DNA from: Aplectana chamaeleonis
Lineage: Eukaryota; Nematoda; Chromadorea; Rhabditida; Cosmocercidae
Length of the DNA stretch: 64,000 nt
Assembly (NCBI GenBank): GCA_029168955.1
Contig: JAPDOI010001354.1
Location: 115,001 to 179,000 of the forward strand
Direction of reading: 5' to 3'
Numbering within the stretch: the first letter of the stretch is position 1; each line of letters opens with the position of its first letter. The translations under genes were made by a program, and so were the position numbers. The notes under the pieces are model-generated. The model was not told where the DNA came from. It worked only from the letters and a program-made list of their open reading frames with translations, and did no database searches. Positions 32,794 to 43,392 of the stretch are shown piece after piece.

Positions 32794-32812
32794 AGAACGC
32801 AAAGTATCAGTA
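32699..32812. repeat. Small foldback, arms about 45 bp
   Basis: TACTGATACTTTGCGGCCTT at the left and its complement ending CGCAAAGTATCAGTA at the right; the loop carries GCGCAAATT / GTTTGCGCC. It lies just outside the mariner element. Confidence 0.65.
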
Positions 32813-33062
32813 CGATACGTGCCAGCCGTACAAGACATCAGCATCCCGATTCAATGAAATTCCGAATAAAAGTTCAAAATTTGATTTGCGTCCAGCATCT
32901 TACCAGGTTGTTCAATAAGTTTTGTAGTTCGATAAGAAAAACAATTTTATGGTTCAAAATACACTTTATTATTCGGTATAATCTCTCTGAACATAATACA
33001 CTTGAAAAAAAAAAACCAAAAAGAAATAAAATAAAACAAAATAAAAAAAAATCAAAAAAAAT

Positions 33063-33107
33063 CCAAGTCTCATCCATAGTGATGAATCGACGCACAAAAT
33101 CCACTTT
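33063..33107 (-). pseudogene. Mariner transposase fragment with first catalytic Asp
   Basis: Minus-strand VDFVRRFITMDETWI is the conserved block around the first aspartate of the mariner D,D34D catalytic triad. Beyond it the sequence becomes poly-A/T-rich (about 32995-33060), and the other two catalytic residues are missing. The upstream half lies 13 kb away, across the gypsy insertion. Non-functional. Confidence 0.85.
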
Positions 33108-33384
33108 TGTAGAACGGCCGAATTCACTGCCTCCTTTCAATAGGCCAATAATACGATGTACAAATTGGTCAGACGAAGAATAACAATGATTTATTAGAAC
33201 AAAAATTGACACGGCAAGGCGCGTCTTAACACTAAAATGAAAAAAAAATAGAGATTTGTCCTAAGTGGGACGTCGAGTGAGGAAGAACTCCGCGACCGTG
33301 CGCCGCCGGCATTTTATGCGTTTCGCCTTGGTCGTTTGGCGGTCACGGCTGCGTATTCCTCCTGATCCACCGCCGTATGCCACA
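33108..33384 (-). repeat. 3' LTR of the gypsy element
   Basis: In plus-strand order it begins TGTAGAACGGCC and ends CCGTATGCCACA. It is a direct repeat of 43949-44203 plus 46069-46086, with roughly a dozen differences by eye over about 270 bp. It keeps CTCCTGATCC uninterrupted, the pre-insertion state of the hAT target in the other LTR. TG...CA termini; flanking duplication is an ambiguous 3-4 bp A-tract. Confidence 0.9.
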
Positions 33385-33399
33385 TCCTCCCCTCTCGGG
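33385..33399 (-). other. Polypurine tract next to 3' LTR
   Basis: On the minus strand CCGAGAGGGGAGGA ends exactly where the LTR TGTGGCATACGG begins, as expected for the plus-strand primer of a Ty3/gypsy element. Confidence 0.75.
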
Positions 33400-33845
33400 A
33401 AGCCGGTGTCCTCGCCAGTACCATCTCTAGCAAAACAAGATGTGGTAGCTCCAAATCCTTGATGCGGTGACTTATTGCTTCAAACAGCGTTTTCGCTGCT
33501 CCCACGCCGAGGTTCTTTCCGTAGAAGTTTAATGCTCCCTCTGGCGCGCCTGCTTCAATATACACCTTGCCATTTTCTATTTTGTGCCCAGCGGCTGTTT
33601 CGGGCCCGCTCTTTTCTCCAACGTCTGATCCAACATTTTACACAACTACGTGAGTCCTTTCCATTTAGCGATATTCGATTCCATCACGGGGGGCCTGACA
33701 GAGACTATGCGGCCTGCTTCTTCGAGCTGTTGATCGCATTTTTAAGTGTCTCGCATATCTCTGCGTCAGTGAATTTCACATCCATAGGCCACACGAGAAC
33801 CCACGTAGCACTAGTTTTCCATTCTTCCATTGCATCTTTCCTCCT
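33400..33845 (-). pseudogene. 3'-terminal gypsy ORF remnants, function unknown
   Basis: Two protein-like minus-strand stretches lie between the integrase tail and the polypurine tract. One is at about 33705-33840 (MEEWKTSATWVLVWPMDVKF; TDAEICETLKNAINSSKK, then a stop). The other runs from about 33600 down to 33400 (KIENGKVYIEAGAPEGALNF; GVGAAKTLFEAISHRI). Breaks separate them from each other and from the integrase frame. They could be the end of a long C-terminal extension of Pol or a separate third ORF in the env position. No signal peptide or membrane segment is visible, arguing against an envelope. Confidence 0.5.
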
Positions 33846-33887
33846 TCCATACGAGGTGACCACTTTTGTTGAAATTCCTCTCCTGCT

Positions 33888-34942
33888 TCAGTCTCTCCTC
33901 AGGAGAAGAGCATTCTCAGGAGCTGCAGAAACTGTAAGACCCTCTTTCACTGGTCGCTGCTTCTTCTCCTCGTCCTCCTGTTCGCGTTTCAAGCCCTTCA
34001 TGGCGTCGTCGTACGTGTTCTCGAAACCGTAGTCGTCAATTCTTTCAAGTTTACGTATTCCGTCAGTGACATAAATAAACTCCGTCAAATCCATGCGACG
34101 TCCATGAGCCAGTTTCAAGACTTGCTTGAGCGCCTCTCCATCTAAGCACACCACACCATCCTTCCACGCCTTGATCTTCTCGGCTGTGCTCATATCTGTT
34201 CTTATGAATATGCTAGCCACATTCCATGCTCTGCGCAGTGATCCGACCGGCTCTTTCGAAAACGCCCCAGGGAACTGTCTTCCTTTTACATCTCCAAAAC
34301 AAGCATTCGCCAGGCAGTCTTCTTGACAGCAGTATTCAAGATGTCCTTTGCCCTTGCTCGATTTGAATGCAGCAACTCTGAAAGAGCATACAATTGCTTT
34401 ATTCACCTTTATCTTTGGTTTTCTACCTCTTTTTCCTCTATTCGTCACAGTATTTATTCTCTCATCAGAAATTTGTGGTGGTACTATTCTCAACATGTCG
34501 AACTGAACCTTTATGGGTTCCGAGTTTCCCCCTATCCGTGTAACGACTGCGGAGTTATCACTGGTTTCAATTACGCGGAAAGGTCCTGCCCACTCGCTTG
34601 CTAATTTCGGGTGTGAACTCAGCGCTTTTTCGTTCGGAGCTAACACGTATACCCTGTCTCCTGCCCTTGGCAGTTTTCCAATGTTGACCTTATTTCTCTT
34701 ATCATACACAGTTTTCATGCTCTCTCTTACATGCCCGTTATATTTTCTCACTCTGTCATGCGTCTCAGCTATGCACTGCATCCGTCCTGCCTTGTAATCG
34801 TCCATAGATTTGTCAATCGAGTAACACGAAATACCTCCTTTTGAAATGATTCCTGATGGAAAATAGGGATCCGTGCCATGTAACATGAAATAAGGGCTTT
34901 GAATCAGTGGATCTGTGCGGGGTCATGTTGTATGCCATTACC
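33888..34942 (-). pseudogene. Gypsy integrase C-terminal part with long extension
   Basis: The segment starts in integrase core (AYNMTPHRST, about 34915-34942). It then has a linker and a GPY/F module (WAGPFRVIE, with GDRVYVLAPNEKAL before it and FDMLRIVPP after). After that about 180 more residues continue in the same frame. They include a cysteine cluster (YCCQEDCLANACF) and a charged, helix-like tail ending near 33888. That extension is not a feature I associate with standard Ty3/gypsy integrases. The upstream core lies beyond a 1-kb insertion (34943-35924). Confidence 0.75.
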
Positions 34943-35481
34943 CAGCGACGTCGGCCGGCTGACGCCGGCCTCTGCCGCTGGGGTCCGGCTTCGCCGGCAT
35001 CTTGTGTATAAGGCGAATAAATCGGCGCTTTCTTTCTTACTGCGACGGCCCATAAGCTAGCTTCGGCGGCAACACTTAAACCATCGGAAATCAAAAAGCA
35101 TTCCAAACCTTGAAGCACCCGTTTCCCTTCTTATTTGTACCGTGACACACCGGTCGTACCTTCGCTTTATAAGGTCCTGAAGTGGCTTTCGATTTATTTT
35201 CATCTCTTTCGTTATTAGGACAACCGCTGTTTGAAATTCACTAGTTCACTAAACGTTTATGGCCAACCGACACCGTGACACTTGTATTGCCAAATAAAGT
35301 AGAATGATGTTTGTGTTCCATGGATGCGAATTTTGATTAACTCTTATTTTCATAGTATATAAACCCGATTTAGAAAAGTTAGTGCATATAAACAGTCAAG
35401 CAGTTGAAATGAATTGTGAGGGGGGAGAGGACCTGAGGAAAGGGGTTCTATGCGCTCACTTATGAACGCACAGAATGATTC

Positions 35482-35790
35482 TGGAGTCCCACGCTATCCC
35501 ACTTGGGTCCCGCCCACTTTCTACGGCGTTCTGCGCACATCCATTTTGGTCCCGCTAAATTTCTACGGCGTCCGGCGCACTCCCACTTGGGTGTCGCACA
35601 CTCCCATTTGGGTCCCGTACCCTTCTTGTGGTGTTCTGCGCACTCCCATTTGGGTGCCGAACACTTTCTACGGCGTCCGGCGCACTCCCACTTGAGTCCC
35701 GCACACTCCCATTTAGGTCCCGTACCCTTCTCGTGGTGTCCTGCGCATCTCTTCTGAGGTCCTGCACCCTTACTCTAACGTCCTGCTAAC
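35482..35790 (+). repeat. 42-bp satellite, internal outpost
   Basis: About seven units of the same family as 5.07-7.47 kb, in the same orientation (CACTTTCTACGGCGTCCGGC; GCACTCCCATTTGGGTCCCG). Both the GGGTCCCG and the GTCCTGC half-unit types are present. Confidence 0.88.
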
Positions 35791-35863
35791 TCTCGGAGCC
35801 CATCCCGTAGGGTTGCCCTCATTGAGAGCCATGCCGAATAAACGGTCAAACAAACGCAGAGAG

Positions 35864-35897
35864 ATACACACACATACATACACACACGCACACACAA
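35864..35897. repeat. CA/TACA microsatellite
   Basis: ACACACACATACATACACAC-type simple repeat near the edge of the integrase insertion. Confidence 0.7.
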
Positions 35898-35924
35898 ATT
35901 TACCAAAATATATATAGTAGGATA

Positions 35925-36320
35925 CAAAATGGCAGTCTCGTGTCCCATTCGGTCGGTAGCACTGTTGATCTTCGCAGCATCGCCACAATGGTACCATTTA
36001 ATCTCTCGGTAATGCCGTTTTTTCTTGGGTTGTAGCCCTTAGTCATCACATGATTGATTTTCGCAATTTTTATCAACTCGTTCATTACCTGGTTTTCGAA
36101 TTCTCCTCCTCTGTCGGAGAGCAGTGACTTAGGCCAACGACAGCCCTCAGCGATCCATCTGATAAACAGCACCTTAGTTACAGTTTCCGCTGATTTATCC
36201 GCCGTAGGATATGCTTGCGCATACTTCGAGAAGTGGTAAATAACCGTGACCGCGTATCTGTTCCCACTTGACGTCATTCCCTACTGCAGAAAATCTACTC
36301 CAATCAACTCATAAGGTTTC
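35925..36320 (-). pseudogene. Gypsy integrase catalytic core
   Basis: The minus-strand frame shows the first catalytic aspartate (LIGVDFLQ), then a TAG stop two codons before the methionine at 36277. Next come SKYAQAYP, the second aspartate (LLSDRGGEFENQ) and the glutamate (NGITERLNG). All three acidic residues of the D,D35E-type core are present, but the stop and the insertion at 35924 kill the gene. Confidence 0.88.
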
Positions 36321-36902
36321 GTGGTCACTCACCACGGGTTTCAGGGGTGGAATTCCTACTGGTCTTGGATTGTGGATGAAGCACCTCTGGCACTCCCTCG
36401 TCCACCTACTTACGTCTTGGGTCATGGTAGGCCAGAACACTTCCTTACGTAGTCTTTTCAGCAGTTTAGGAGCGCTAACATGACCAGCCAAGGCGCCTCC
36501 GTGAGCTTCGTGGAATATTTCATATCTGACCCTTATCGGTACCACGAAGACAAGATTACCCTCCTCTGTGTACATTTTCAGAGCTCCATCCTCTTCTGCA
36601 AAGACTCCTATTCGCAGCCATTTGCTAAGTCCATTCAGTCGCATAGGTTTGCCTTTGACGTTTTTCCTAATATCGCTTATTATTTCAGCAAAATCGTCAT
36701 CACACTCCAATTCTTCTTGCCATCTCGTTTTCTTCGTTACGGCCACTGCGTTCACCACAGCGTCATGAAGCCTTTGTAGCGACGATGAATTTTCGTCCAT
36801 TCTCGCTCCTCTGCTTAGTGCATCCGCAACTGTGTTTGCTTTGCCCTTCAGATATTTGATTTCCAGCGTATGCCTTTGCAGTTCTAAAGACCACCTGAGC
36901 AC
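36309..36902 (-). pseudogene. Gypsy RNase H end and integrase zinc-binding domain
   Basis: It starts in the last RNase H segment (KGKANTVADALSRG). About 130 residues later comes the integrase HHCC domain (HEAHGGALAGH, then CQRC). It overlaps the preceding frame at 36884-36902 in another phase (a frameshift). A second frameshift lies at its end, before the integrase core. Confidence 0.88.
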
Positions 36903-37500
36903 ACGTGCTGGAACGCTAGTTTTTTGGAAAACATGAACATACGAAATCGCCTCACTGCAAACATCACAGCTAATCCTTCCAAATCAGTCACGTGATACCT
37001 TTTTTCAGCCTTGCTCAGACTTTTGGATGCAAAATATATTGGGTTCAGCTGTCCTACTTCGTCCTCCTGTGCCAATACGGCTCCCAGGCCGACCGTCGAT
37101 GCATCAGTGCATATGATGAACGGTCGCTCATTCCTTCGCGCTCTCTCCATATCCGGCTGCCTCAGTACTGGTGCCGAGCTTATCAGCTTTTTCAGATGTT
37201 CAAACGACTCCTGGAATTCCGCTGTCCAATCCCATACCTTCTTCGATGACGTCTGTTCAAACAATATCCGTGCGATATTTGCGGAATTCAATCTAAATTT
37301 TCTATAAAAAGCTGCCATCCCTAAGAAACTCCTCAGAAACTCCTTGACGTTCCTGGGGACCGGATACCTTTCTATCGCTTCCGTTTTCTCTGGGTCTGTG
37401 TGCACTCGGGTTTCATCGTTAACATGTCCCAAGAATGCCACCCTCTTTTCCACAAGGACGCATTTTTCCGCCTTGCGTCGTAATCCCGCACTCTTACAGC
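36884..37500 (-). pseudogene. Gypsy RT thumb and RNase H
   Basis: The frame resumes near 37495 with AGLRRKAEKCVLVEK, then FLGHV, a DPEKTEAI helix, FLGMAAFYRKF, and RNase H motifs (FIICTDAS, with the Asp; YHVTDLEGLAVMF, with the Glu region). It sits directly downstream of the insertion cluster at 37.5-38.88 kb that separates it from the RT palm. Confidence 0.88.
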
Positions 37501-38170
37501 CTGTACTAGAACGCTCACCACGTTTGAAGCTTCAAAAACCAGCAGAAGTGACCGTATTCGTATATTGAGGGGGCAGGGTTGAAAACTCATGGGCGTGGCT
37601 GACGAAGATTTTCGACTCGATTTTAGTAATTTTTGACTCGTTTTTGACGCTTCCAACGGCGTGAGCGTTCTACAAGGGGCCATACGACCCAAATAGCGTT
37701 GGTATCTCAACAACTTTTTTTGAGCGTGTCTGCTGCCTTTAAAGGCAGTGGTCGCGCTCAAATATGGTCGTCTTCTTTTCCTCTCTAAACCCTTTTCTGG
37801 GTATAGAGTAGTAGAACCTATGAGAAAAAATCGCGAAAAAAATTGCTGTTCTGGGATAAATTCGAAGCCTGAAATTTCTTGTCCTTTGATGGTGGACTAG
37901 TCCACCCCACATCATCGGCATCGATGATCTCTAATATCAAAAACATCAACTGGCTTGAACTTGAATTTCAATCAATGAACTTTCGTATTTATGTGCACAT
38001 CTAGTCAAAAACATTGGTTGAAGTGCTTGCTTTCATTGTTCAACTGTTTTGTTAGGTAAATCTACATTTATTTCTTCCTCTAAGTGTCGATGATTTTTGA
38101 CTGCTTGGCATGAGACTGTGATCTTTCTGTGCACGTGTGCACGAACTTTAAATTTAGGGTCTCTGCCAGC
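37497..38170. mobile_element. MITE and TTTAAA junction inside RT
   Basis: A short inverted repeat spans 37497-37675 (GTACTAGAACGCTCACCACG and complement). At 37720-37760 TGCCTTTAAAGGCAGTGG joins two head-to-head TTAA-type ends, in the same way as at 48.2 kb. The rest, to 38170, shows no recognisable pair. ORFs here are incidental. Confidence 0.5.
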
Positions 38171-38883
38171 GCGTAGCTAGATGCCTCACACGGAAGCCGG
38201 ATATGCCCAGGGTTTCGGAGGCACTAGTCTGATTTTGACACGAGAATTTACGTAAGGTACGGAAAGTTTAGCCTCAGTTGGTGATATTTTAGCTACAGCG
38301 CCCGCATATTCCACGTGAATTCTCGCTACAGGACCCGCATATTCTACGCTTATTCTCGTTGCAGCACTCGGTCGATGGACCCACCCAGTCTTGATCCGTA
38401 CTAGAAAGGCAATCCCCACTGTGATCGAGCGCATCGCCGTTTCTTCCAAACGGCCGGCAGCACCCCGGCGGCCAAAATTATCCCTAGCAAGGTCTTCCAG
38501 AGAGCGACACGGGGTCATCCTCCGCGACCACCCGCAGAGAGTCAAGTAATCTGTGGGTTGACTGGGCCAACACTGTTCGAGCGGCATCCCTGCGTTCCGC
38601 GTGGCCAGCGCGGGTTTGAGATTGCATTTCAACACAGGCTGTCGCTAAATCCGTAGATTCTCGCTACAAAATTATAGCGAGAATATGCGGGTTTAGAGTC
38701 AGAGAGATCAATGTTTCGAATTTAGCCTTCGTTTTTACGTAGAATGCGCGTAGAATTTGCACCCTTGTAGCCTCGACACAAGAATATGCGAGTTTTAGCT
38801 ATCGTAGCCAAAACCCGTAATTTACCGCTAAATGGAATGGGGCGGCGTTTCAGGCCGCGCCCTCGGAGGCATCTAGCTACGCG
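38171..38883. mobile_element. Foldback inserted in RT
   Basis: GCGTAGCTAGATGCC at the left and its complement ending at 38883 are perfect over 15 bp. Internal 45-bp direct repeats contain CGCATATTC and CTCGCTACA (38280-38370), with complements at 38660-38800. RT coding text stops right at its edge (HMELLCQRV). Confidence 0.7.
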
Positions 38884-39734
38884 TTGACAGAGAAGTTCCA
38901 TATGCCTTTCCCTGGAGTGTGTACATATCATTATATCATCGATGTATTAAACACCCCGTTCCCGAGCAATTCTTGCAGTACTGTATCCATCATCCTTTGG
39001 AAAACCGCTGGCGACGTGCTTAGGCCAAATGGAGTGACTCTTAACTGATACAATCCTTCCGTTGTGGCAAATGCCGTCTTTTCTCTAGCTTCTGATGCCA
39101 ACGGAATCTGCCAGTATCCACTGTACAGATCCAGAGTGGATAAGTATTTCTTACCCGCCATTCTTTGAAGAACAGCATCTATTGTAGGAATGGGGTATGA
39201 ATCCAGTTCAATACATTTATTCAATTCTCGGTAATCGACACATAGTAGTCTGAGGCTGCCGTCTTTCTTCTCTACGAGCACTATCGGGAAAGCCCATGCT
39301 AATGAGCTTTTCTCAATTATCCTTCTAGTCCCGAAATCCTCCAACATTTCCTCGAGTTTTGCCCGCATTCCCAATGGAACTGGTCTGGCTTTAATTTTTA
39401 TCGGTGTATGTTCTCCTTTATCAACGTTCATCTCCACCTGGTCCGTTGCTGACAATTCTTGGTCGCATACTGCAAATGCTTCCCTATATTCGTCCAATAA
39501 AGCTGTCAGATCCTCCGGAATTCGCTTATTCGTCATAATTTTTGATATCTGTTGAAGAAATATTTCCCTTCTACTCTTGTCCTCAATTGGATGGAAGTCG
39601 CCGTCGATCATCAATGGCTTCACTTCTTTCCAGCACTCTTTCCATTTTTCCGTGCCCCATTGTCCGATTTCTTCTTTTTCTTGAAATACCATCGGCTCAT
39701 GGTTTTTATTCACTACGGGAATAGCGCATTGTCA
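38884..39734 (-). pseudogene. Gypsy reverse transcriptase, fingers and palm
   Basis: 260 codons are open from 39713. RT blocks are visible in order: FPIVLVEKKDG, CVDYRELNK, LDLYSGYWQIPL, TPFGLSTSPAVFQRMMD. The catalytic YIDD motif is present (38930-38941) but one base out of frame. An in-frame TGA at 39732-39734 separates RT from the protease frame, which is otherwise continuous in the same phase. The enzyme is interrupted by the foldback at 38883. Confidence 0.92.
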
Positions 39735-40262
39735 GTTCCGTATTTTAAATACACCCGGTGACATTCCTTTTTTCAGTGGCCAAGCTATGCGGTCTACATC
39801 CTCTTCTTCCACATCGCACAGCGCCGATAAAACTGCAGAGCTACGTGGACGCACGTACACCCTCCATTCCACCATCACTGTTCCGGATCGTTGCTTCGGT
39901 GCTGTCTTTTCCGTCTGACTCGGTAGCTTGATCTGAACTCCAAGACTTTTCAGAGCGTTTGTTCCCAGCAACACTTCGTTTCCCTCTTCCTTAGAAATAT
40001 AAAAGGCGATATAGCGTTGCATGCCACCATCTAACTTCGCCGCTGTCATCACACCACCCAAAAATTCCATCCGGTTATTCGATGGATCCAAAGCTGGCTC
40101 TATTCTCCTTGTATCGATCGCTTGTAACGTATTCAAGTTGAATCCCTTCTCTTGCGCGTCCGCTAAAACATTCACCGGTATTATGCTTATCATTATCAAG
40201 TAGAACCGGCAATCTTTGTTGAAGCATAACGATCCACGAAATCGTCCTTTCCCCTATCAGAT
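39732..40262 (-). pseudogene. Gypsy protease (retropepsin-like)
   Basis: The C-terminal half is clear: VLLGTNALKSLGVQI, the hydrophobic-ILG-x-N block of retropepsins, plus IIPVNVLADA following the active site. The active-site aspartate is probably in LLDND (about 40205), where the family has D-T/S-G, and a one-base frameshift follows it. Inactive as read. Confidence 0.72.
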
Positions 40263-40379
40263 CTCCCCCATCCTGATGATTTTCTGCCACAATACCCATC
40301 GCCCTTGCCCTTCGCACGATATCCAATATACTAGCGTTTTCCTCATTTTTATCTAAATGCATGTTTGGTTTTCAGGCCC

Positions 40380-41407
40380 ATACCGGATATTATTCACACT
40401 AGGTTTCCGTAAAGGACAATTTCGTGCCATGTGCCCGCTTTCGTACAAATGTAGCATTTACGAGCATCGTTTTCCTCGCTTTTCCAGTTTTCTCCAGCAG
40501 TTGTGGCACGATCCTCTGACAAGGTTTTCGGTATTGCTCTCGCCGTTTCCTTGGATCCTCTATAGGCTGTTGCGCTAACTTCTCCAGCACTACGCGAAAT
40601 TCCTAGATTGGTTGATTCGGTCTCAACCTTAACCCTCGCAATTCTGTCAAGGCTCGCATTCTCATCGCCGTCGGATCGCTAGCCAGAACCCTTTCCATCT
40701 CACTGACAATCGCTTCAAACCCACGCTCCACTATCTCTTCAGGAATCGTCAGAAACACATTCTTAGCTCGTTCGTCTAGATGGTCATCCCCCAGAAGTTC
40801 AATAAGAGTCCACTCACTATGTCCAATCAGCAAGTACATATTTTCTTTGAAACCGGCGTAAGAATTCTTTTAAGTTTTCTTTAGGCTTGTTTTGAAAAAT
40901 CCCGGGGTCAATACACGTACTTGCTTGTAAGTATGCCATGAAATTTTTCATGAAGTCCTGACCTGGTGGCCTAAGTTCCTCCACTCCTTCCGAGCGATCC
41001 GAAGGCTGTCCCCAAAGCTGCCCGTAGACTTCTTCTGTCTCCACTTGGGTCCACCCTGTCCGTATTTTTCTTTCCTGAAATCTCTCGTTATTGCCAGTGT
41101 CTGTTGACCTTTAATTAGTACCTGACCTACTATTTGGCTCACCGTCCATGGCATCATCTTCCGCCGTGTCCTCATGCCACTTCGATCTCATGTCCTGTGC
41201 TCTGTTCTCTTGCAGTGCCTCTATTTCTTTTACGATATCTCTTACCTGAAATACATCAGTGTTTAAGGCAGTACAAATTTCCGCTAATAATTCTTCATCT
41301 CGCTCAACTACTGCTGTTAACTCAGTCCAATCTTCTTTCGTCACTATCCCTTTATTCTGAAGAAACTCCCTAATTTCTTTTCCAAACCCCGCAAAACCGC
41401 ATACCAT
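40380..41407 (-). pseudogene. Gypsy gag, C-terminal part with zinc knuckle
   Basis: Three overlapping phases carry gag-like text. 41111-41407 is an acidic helical region (GKEIREFLQNKG). 40817-41044 has FMAYLQAS and LKEFLRRFQRKY. 40603-40839 has LLGDDHLDERAKNVFLTIPE. At about 40415-40455 a CX2CX4HX4C zinc knuckle can be seen if a one-base deletion between its second Cys and its His is allowed for. Several frameshifts mean no Gag protein is made. Confidence 0.72.
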
Positions 41408-42618
41408 TTTCTGCGTTTACCAGAAAACGACATGCCTTCTCTACATGCTCACTTACAAGAGACCACTTTGAACAAAAAACGGAGTTTCGAAAAACGGTCT
41501 TTTGAGAGTTGTAGAGGGCGTAAAAATAAACAATTTAGGATTTTAAAATTGTACTCAGTCCTCACGGGTAGATCAAAAACCACCAAAACAATGGGTTGTG
41601 GTAGGTAAAATGCCGTTCAATGCACCCTAACCTGACGAAATCCGCTAAAAAACAAGAAACGGACCTCAGATTCGTGTTCAGCGCCCCAAATTACTCCCGG
41701 GGGCGGAGTTTGGGCGAAAAAAATTCGACCTCCGAACCCCCAAAAATGATATTGAGCTTAACCTTCATTTCCTGGCTACTCGCAGTCGTATTATCACTAT
41801 CTTAGATGCGAAGCGGTTGTTTTCCCAAAAAATCAACTATGAAAATGAAGAAATCATTCTCAAAACCACACCGCTCCTATGATATTGAAGCACCACCCTG
41901 CGAGTAGCGGGGAAATGGAGGATAATTCCTCATGGGGCTCCAAAGGTCGAAAAAAATTTATTACCCAAACTTCGCTCTCGGAGGTTATTTAAAGTGCTCA
42001 TAACGAATCTGAAGTCAGTTTATCGATTTTCGACAGATAACGGTAGATTACGGTTGGTATACGGTAGTTGGGTCAAAGTCCCAGATTTGACTCAAAATTT
42101 CTGAACGGGGGTTATTCGGGGTGCTGAATACGAATTTGATGTTCATTTGTAAATTTTCAAATTACTAAAGTAGGTTTAGGCCCTCTATGGCATTACAGCT
42201 ACCGTAATCTACAGTAAACCTCAGAATTTTGACAAACGATCTCTAGATTCGTGTTCGGCACACTAAATTACCCCTACGTACAAGTTTTGGGCCGAATCCA
42301 AAAACTTTTTCTAATCCACCCTAAAAATTCCCTGATGGGTACCCTTGCCGTGCCGCGAGGCTTGGAAAAACGCCTGTACCTTTTTTTCAGAGTGGTTTCT
42401 TTTTTTCAGAGAAGCTGCGAAGAGCATACTCGGATTCTACGTACAAAATGGCTCCAGAAAACTACATTTAATCCAGAATGGCCAGGCTGACTAGAAGTAG
42501 TTCTTTTGTAAAATGCGTTTTTAGAAGAGTGGTTCTGTTGCACTCAAAATTTTGTATTTGATAACGAAACACTTTTCTTGAGTCTTCGAGCCATGCACTA
42601 AAGTATTAGGTTGCTTCA

Positions 42619-42930
42619 ATGGATTTTGTAGTTCTACCCACTTCTGTTTATAATAATTATTTCTGTTGGAAAAAAGATTGGTCATTGATCAATGAACGAA
42701 GTTTCATTTTGTCCGAACTTTTTTCCAGCGTCATATATCAAGATAAGTCCCCTGAAGTGTTTCTTCGAATTAAGGACTGTTATTCTGTGGCATCTGTGGG
42801 GGAAAAGGGTAAGGGTATTCCTGATATTCGAGCAATTGTCGAAACCTCGGAATTTCCAGTTTCTAACATTGATGAGAACCGTTTTCCGTTTATATCACGT
42901 TACCTCTGCGATATAAGAAAAGAGGTATAA
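42619..42930 (+). CDS. 103-codon ORF inside the gag foldback
   Basis: The open frame starts MDFVVLPTSVYNNYFCWKKD and ends with a charged tail; composition is protein-like and non-repetitive. Its first codons overlap a sequence resembling a mariner terminus, so the start may be accidental. No domain is recognised. It is either a captured exon or chance. Confidence 0.22.
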   Translation: MDFVVLPTSVYNNYFCWKKDWSLINERSFILSELFSSVIYQDKSPEVFLRIKDCYSVASVGEKGKGIPDIRAIVETSEFPVSNIDENRFPFISRYLCDIRKEV

Positions 42931-43017
42931 AAAACAAGAGACACTGTTAAAACTCAAAACAAGAAAGGTGAACACAGAAATGTCACTACTGTCAACCATA
43001 ATGCAGTAGTGATCACA

Positions 43018-43084
43018 CAGTATTCGAACCATCATTCAATTGCTTCGTAATCTAACGCCTAACCAGCTGAGCCATGGTGTACTG
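43018..43084 (-). tRNA. Decayed tRNA-like sequence (probable pseudogene or SINE head)
   Basis: On the minus strand a perfect A-box, TGGCTCAGCTGG, lies about 42 bp before a B-box-like GGTTCGAATAC. The acceptor and T stems do not pair well and position 33 is not T, so this is not a working tRNA. It lies in the foldback within gag. Confidence 0.45.
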
Positions 43085-43392
43085 CTAACTCACTCAGACT
43101 ATCTCATTGCAATGATCGGTGGTTTGCATGTAACGAGCATTGTTCAGGGGATCAATAAACAAGTCATAACTTAAAAACCTAGCCAAGGTTCATCTCCAAA
43201 CTCTTAGGAGACCCTTTTCAGATGATTTCAAGGCCACTGTATGGCTCACATTTGTGCTACGTCCTCCCAATCCAACGTTATGGTTTCTTTCCTTTTTTGA
43301 TCGTTTTTGATCTACCCGTGAGGACTGAGTGAAATTTTAAAATCTCAAATTATTTCTTTTTAACTCCTCTACAACCCTCAAAAGACCGTTTT

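Larger units (their letters stand above)
34943..35924. mobile_element. Insertion inside integrase, carrying satellite units
   Basis: The integrase frame breaks after ...RLPFCIL and resumes at AYNMTPHRST with 980 bp between. The insert has a GC-rich left part (GCCGGCTGACGCCGGCCTCT), AT-rich text, then 42-bp satellite units (35482-35790) and a CA-rich microsatellite. I found no convincing terminal inverted repeat or target duplication. The mechanism is open; a Helitron-like capture is one possibility. Confidence 0.6.

Noticed and set aside
33475..34032. 185-codon plus-strand ORF
   Set aside because: It is the antisense shadow of the gypsy integrase tail, which has recognisable motifs on the minus strand.
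35450..35790. Satellite units as part of a gypsy protein
   Set aside because: They interrupt the integrase frame between recognisable motifs, so they belong to a later insertion.
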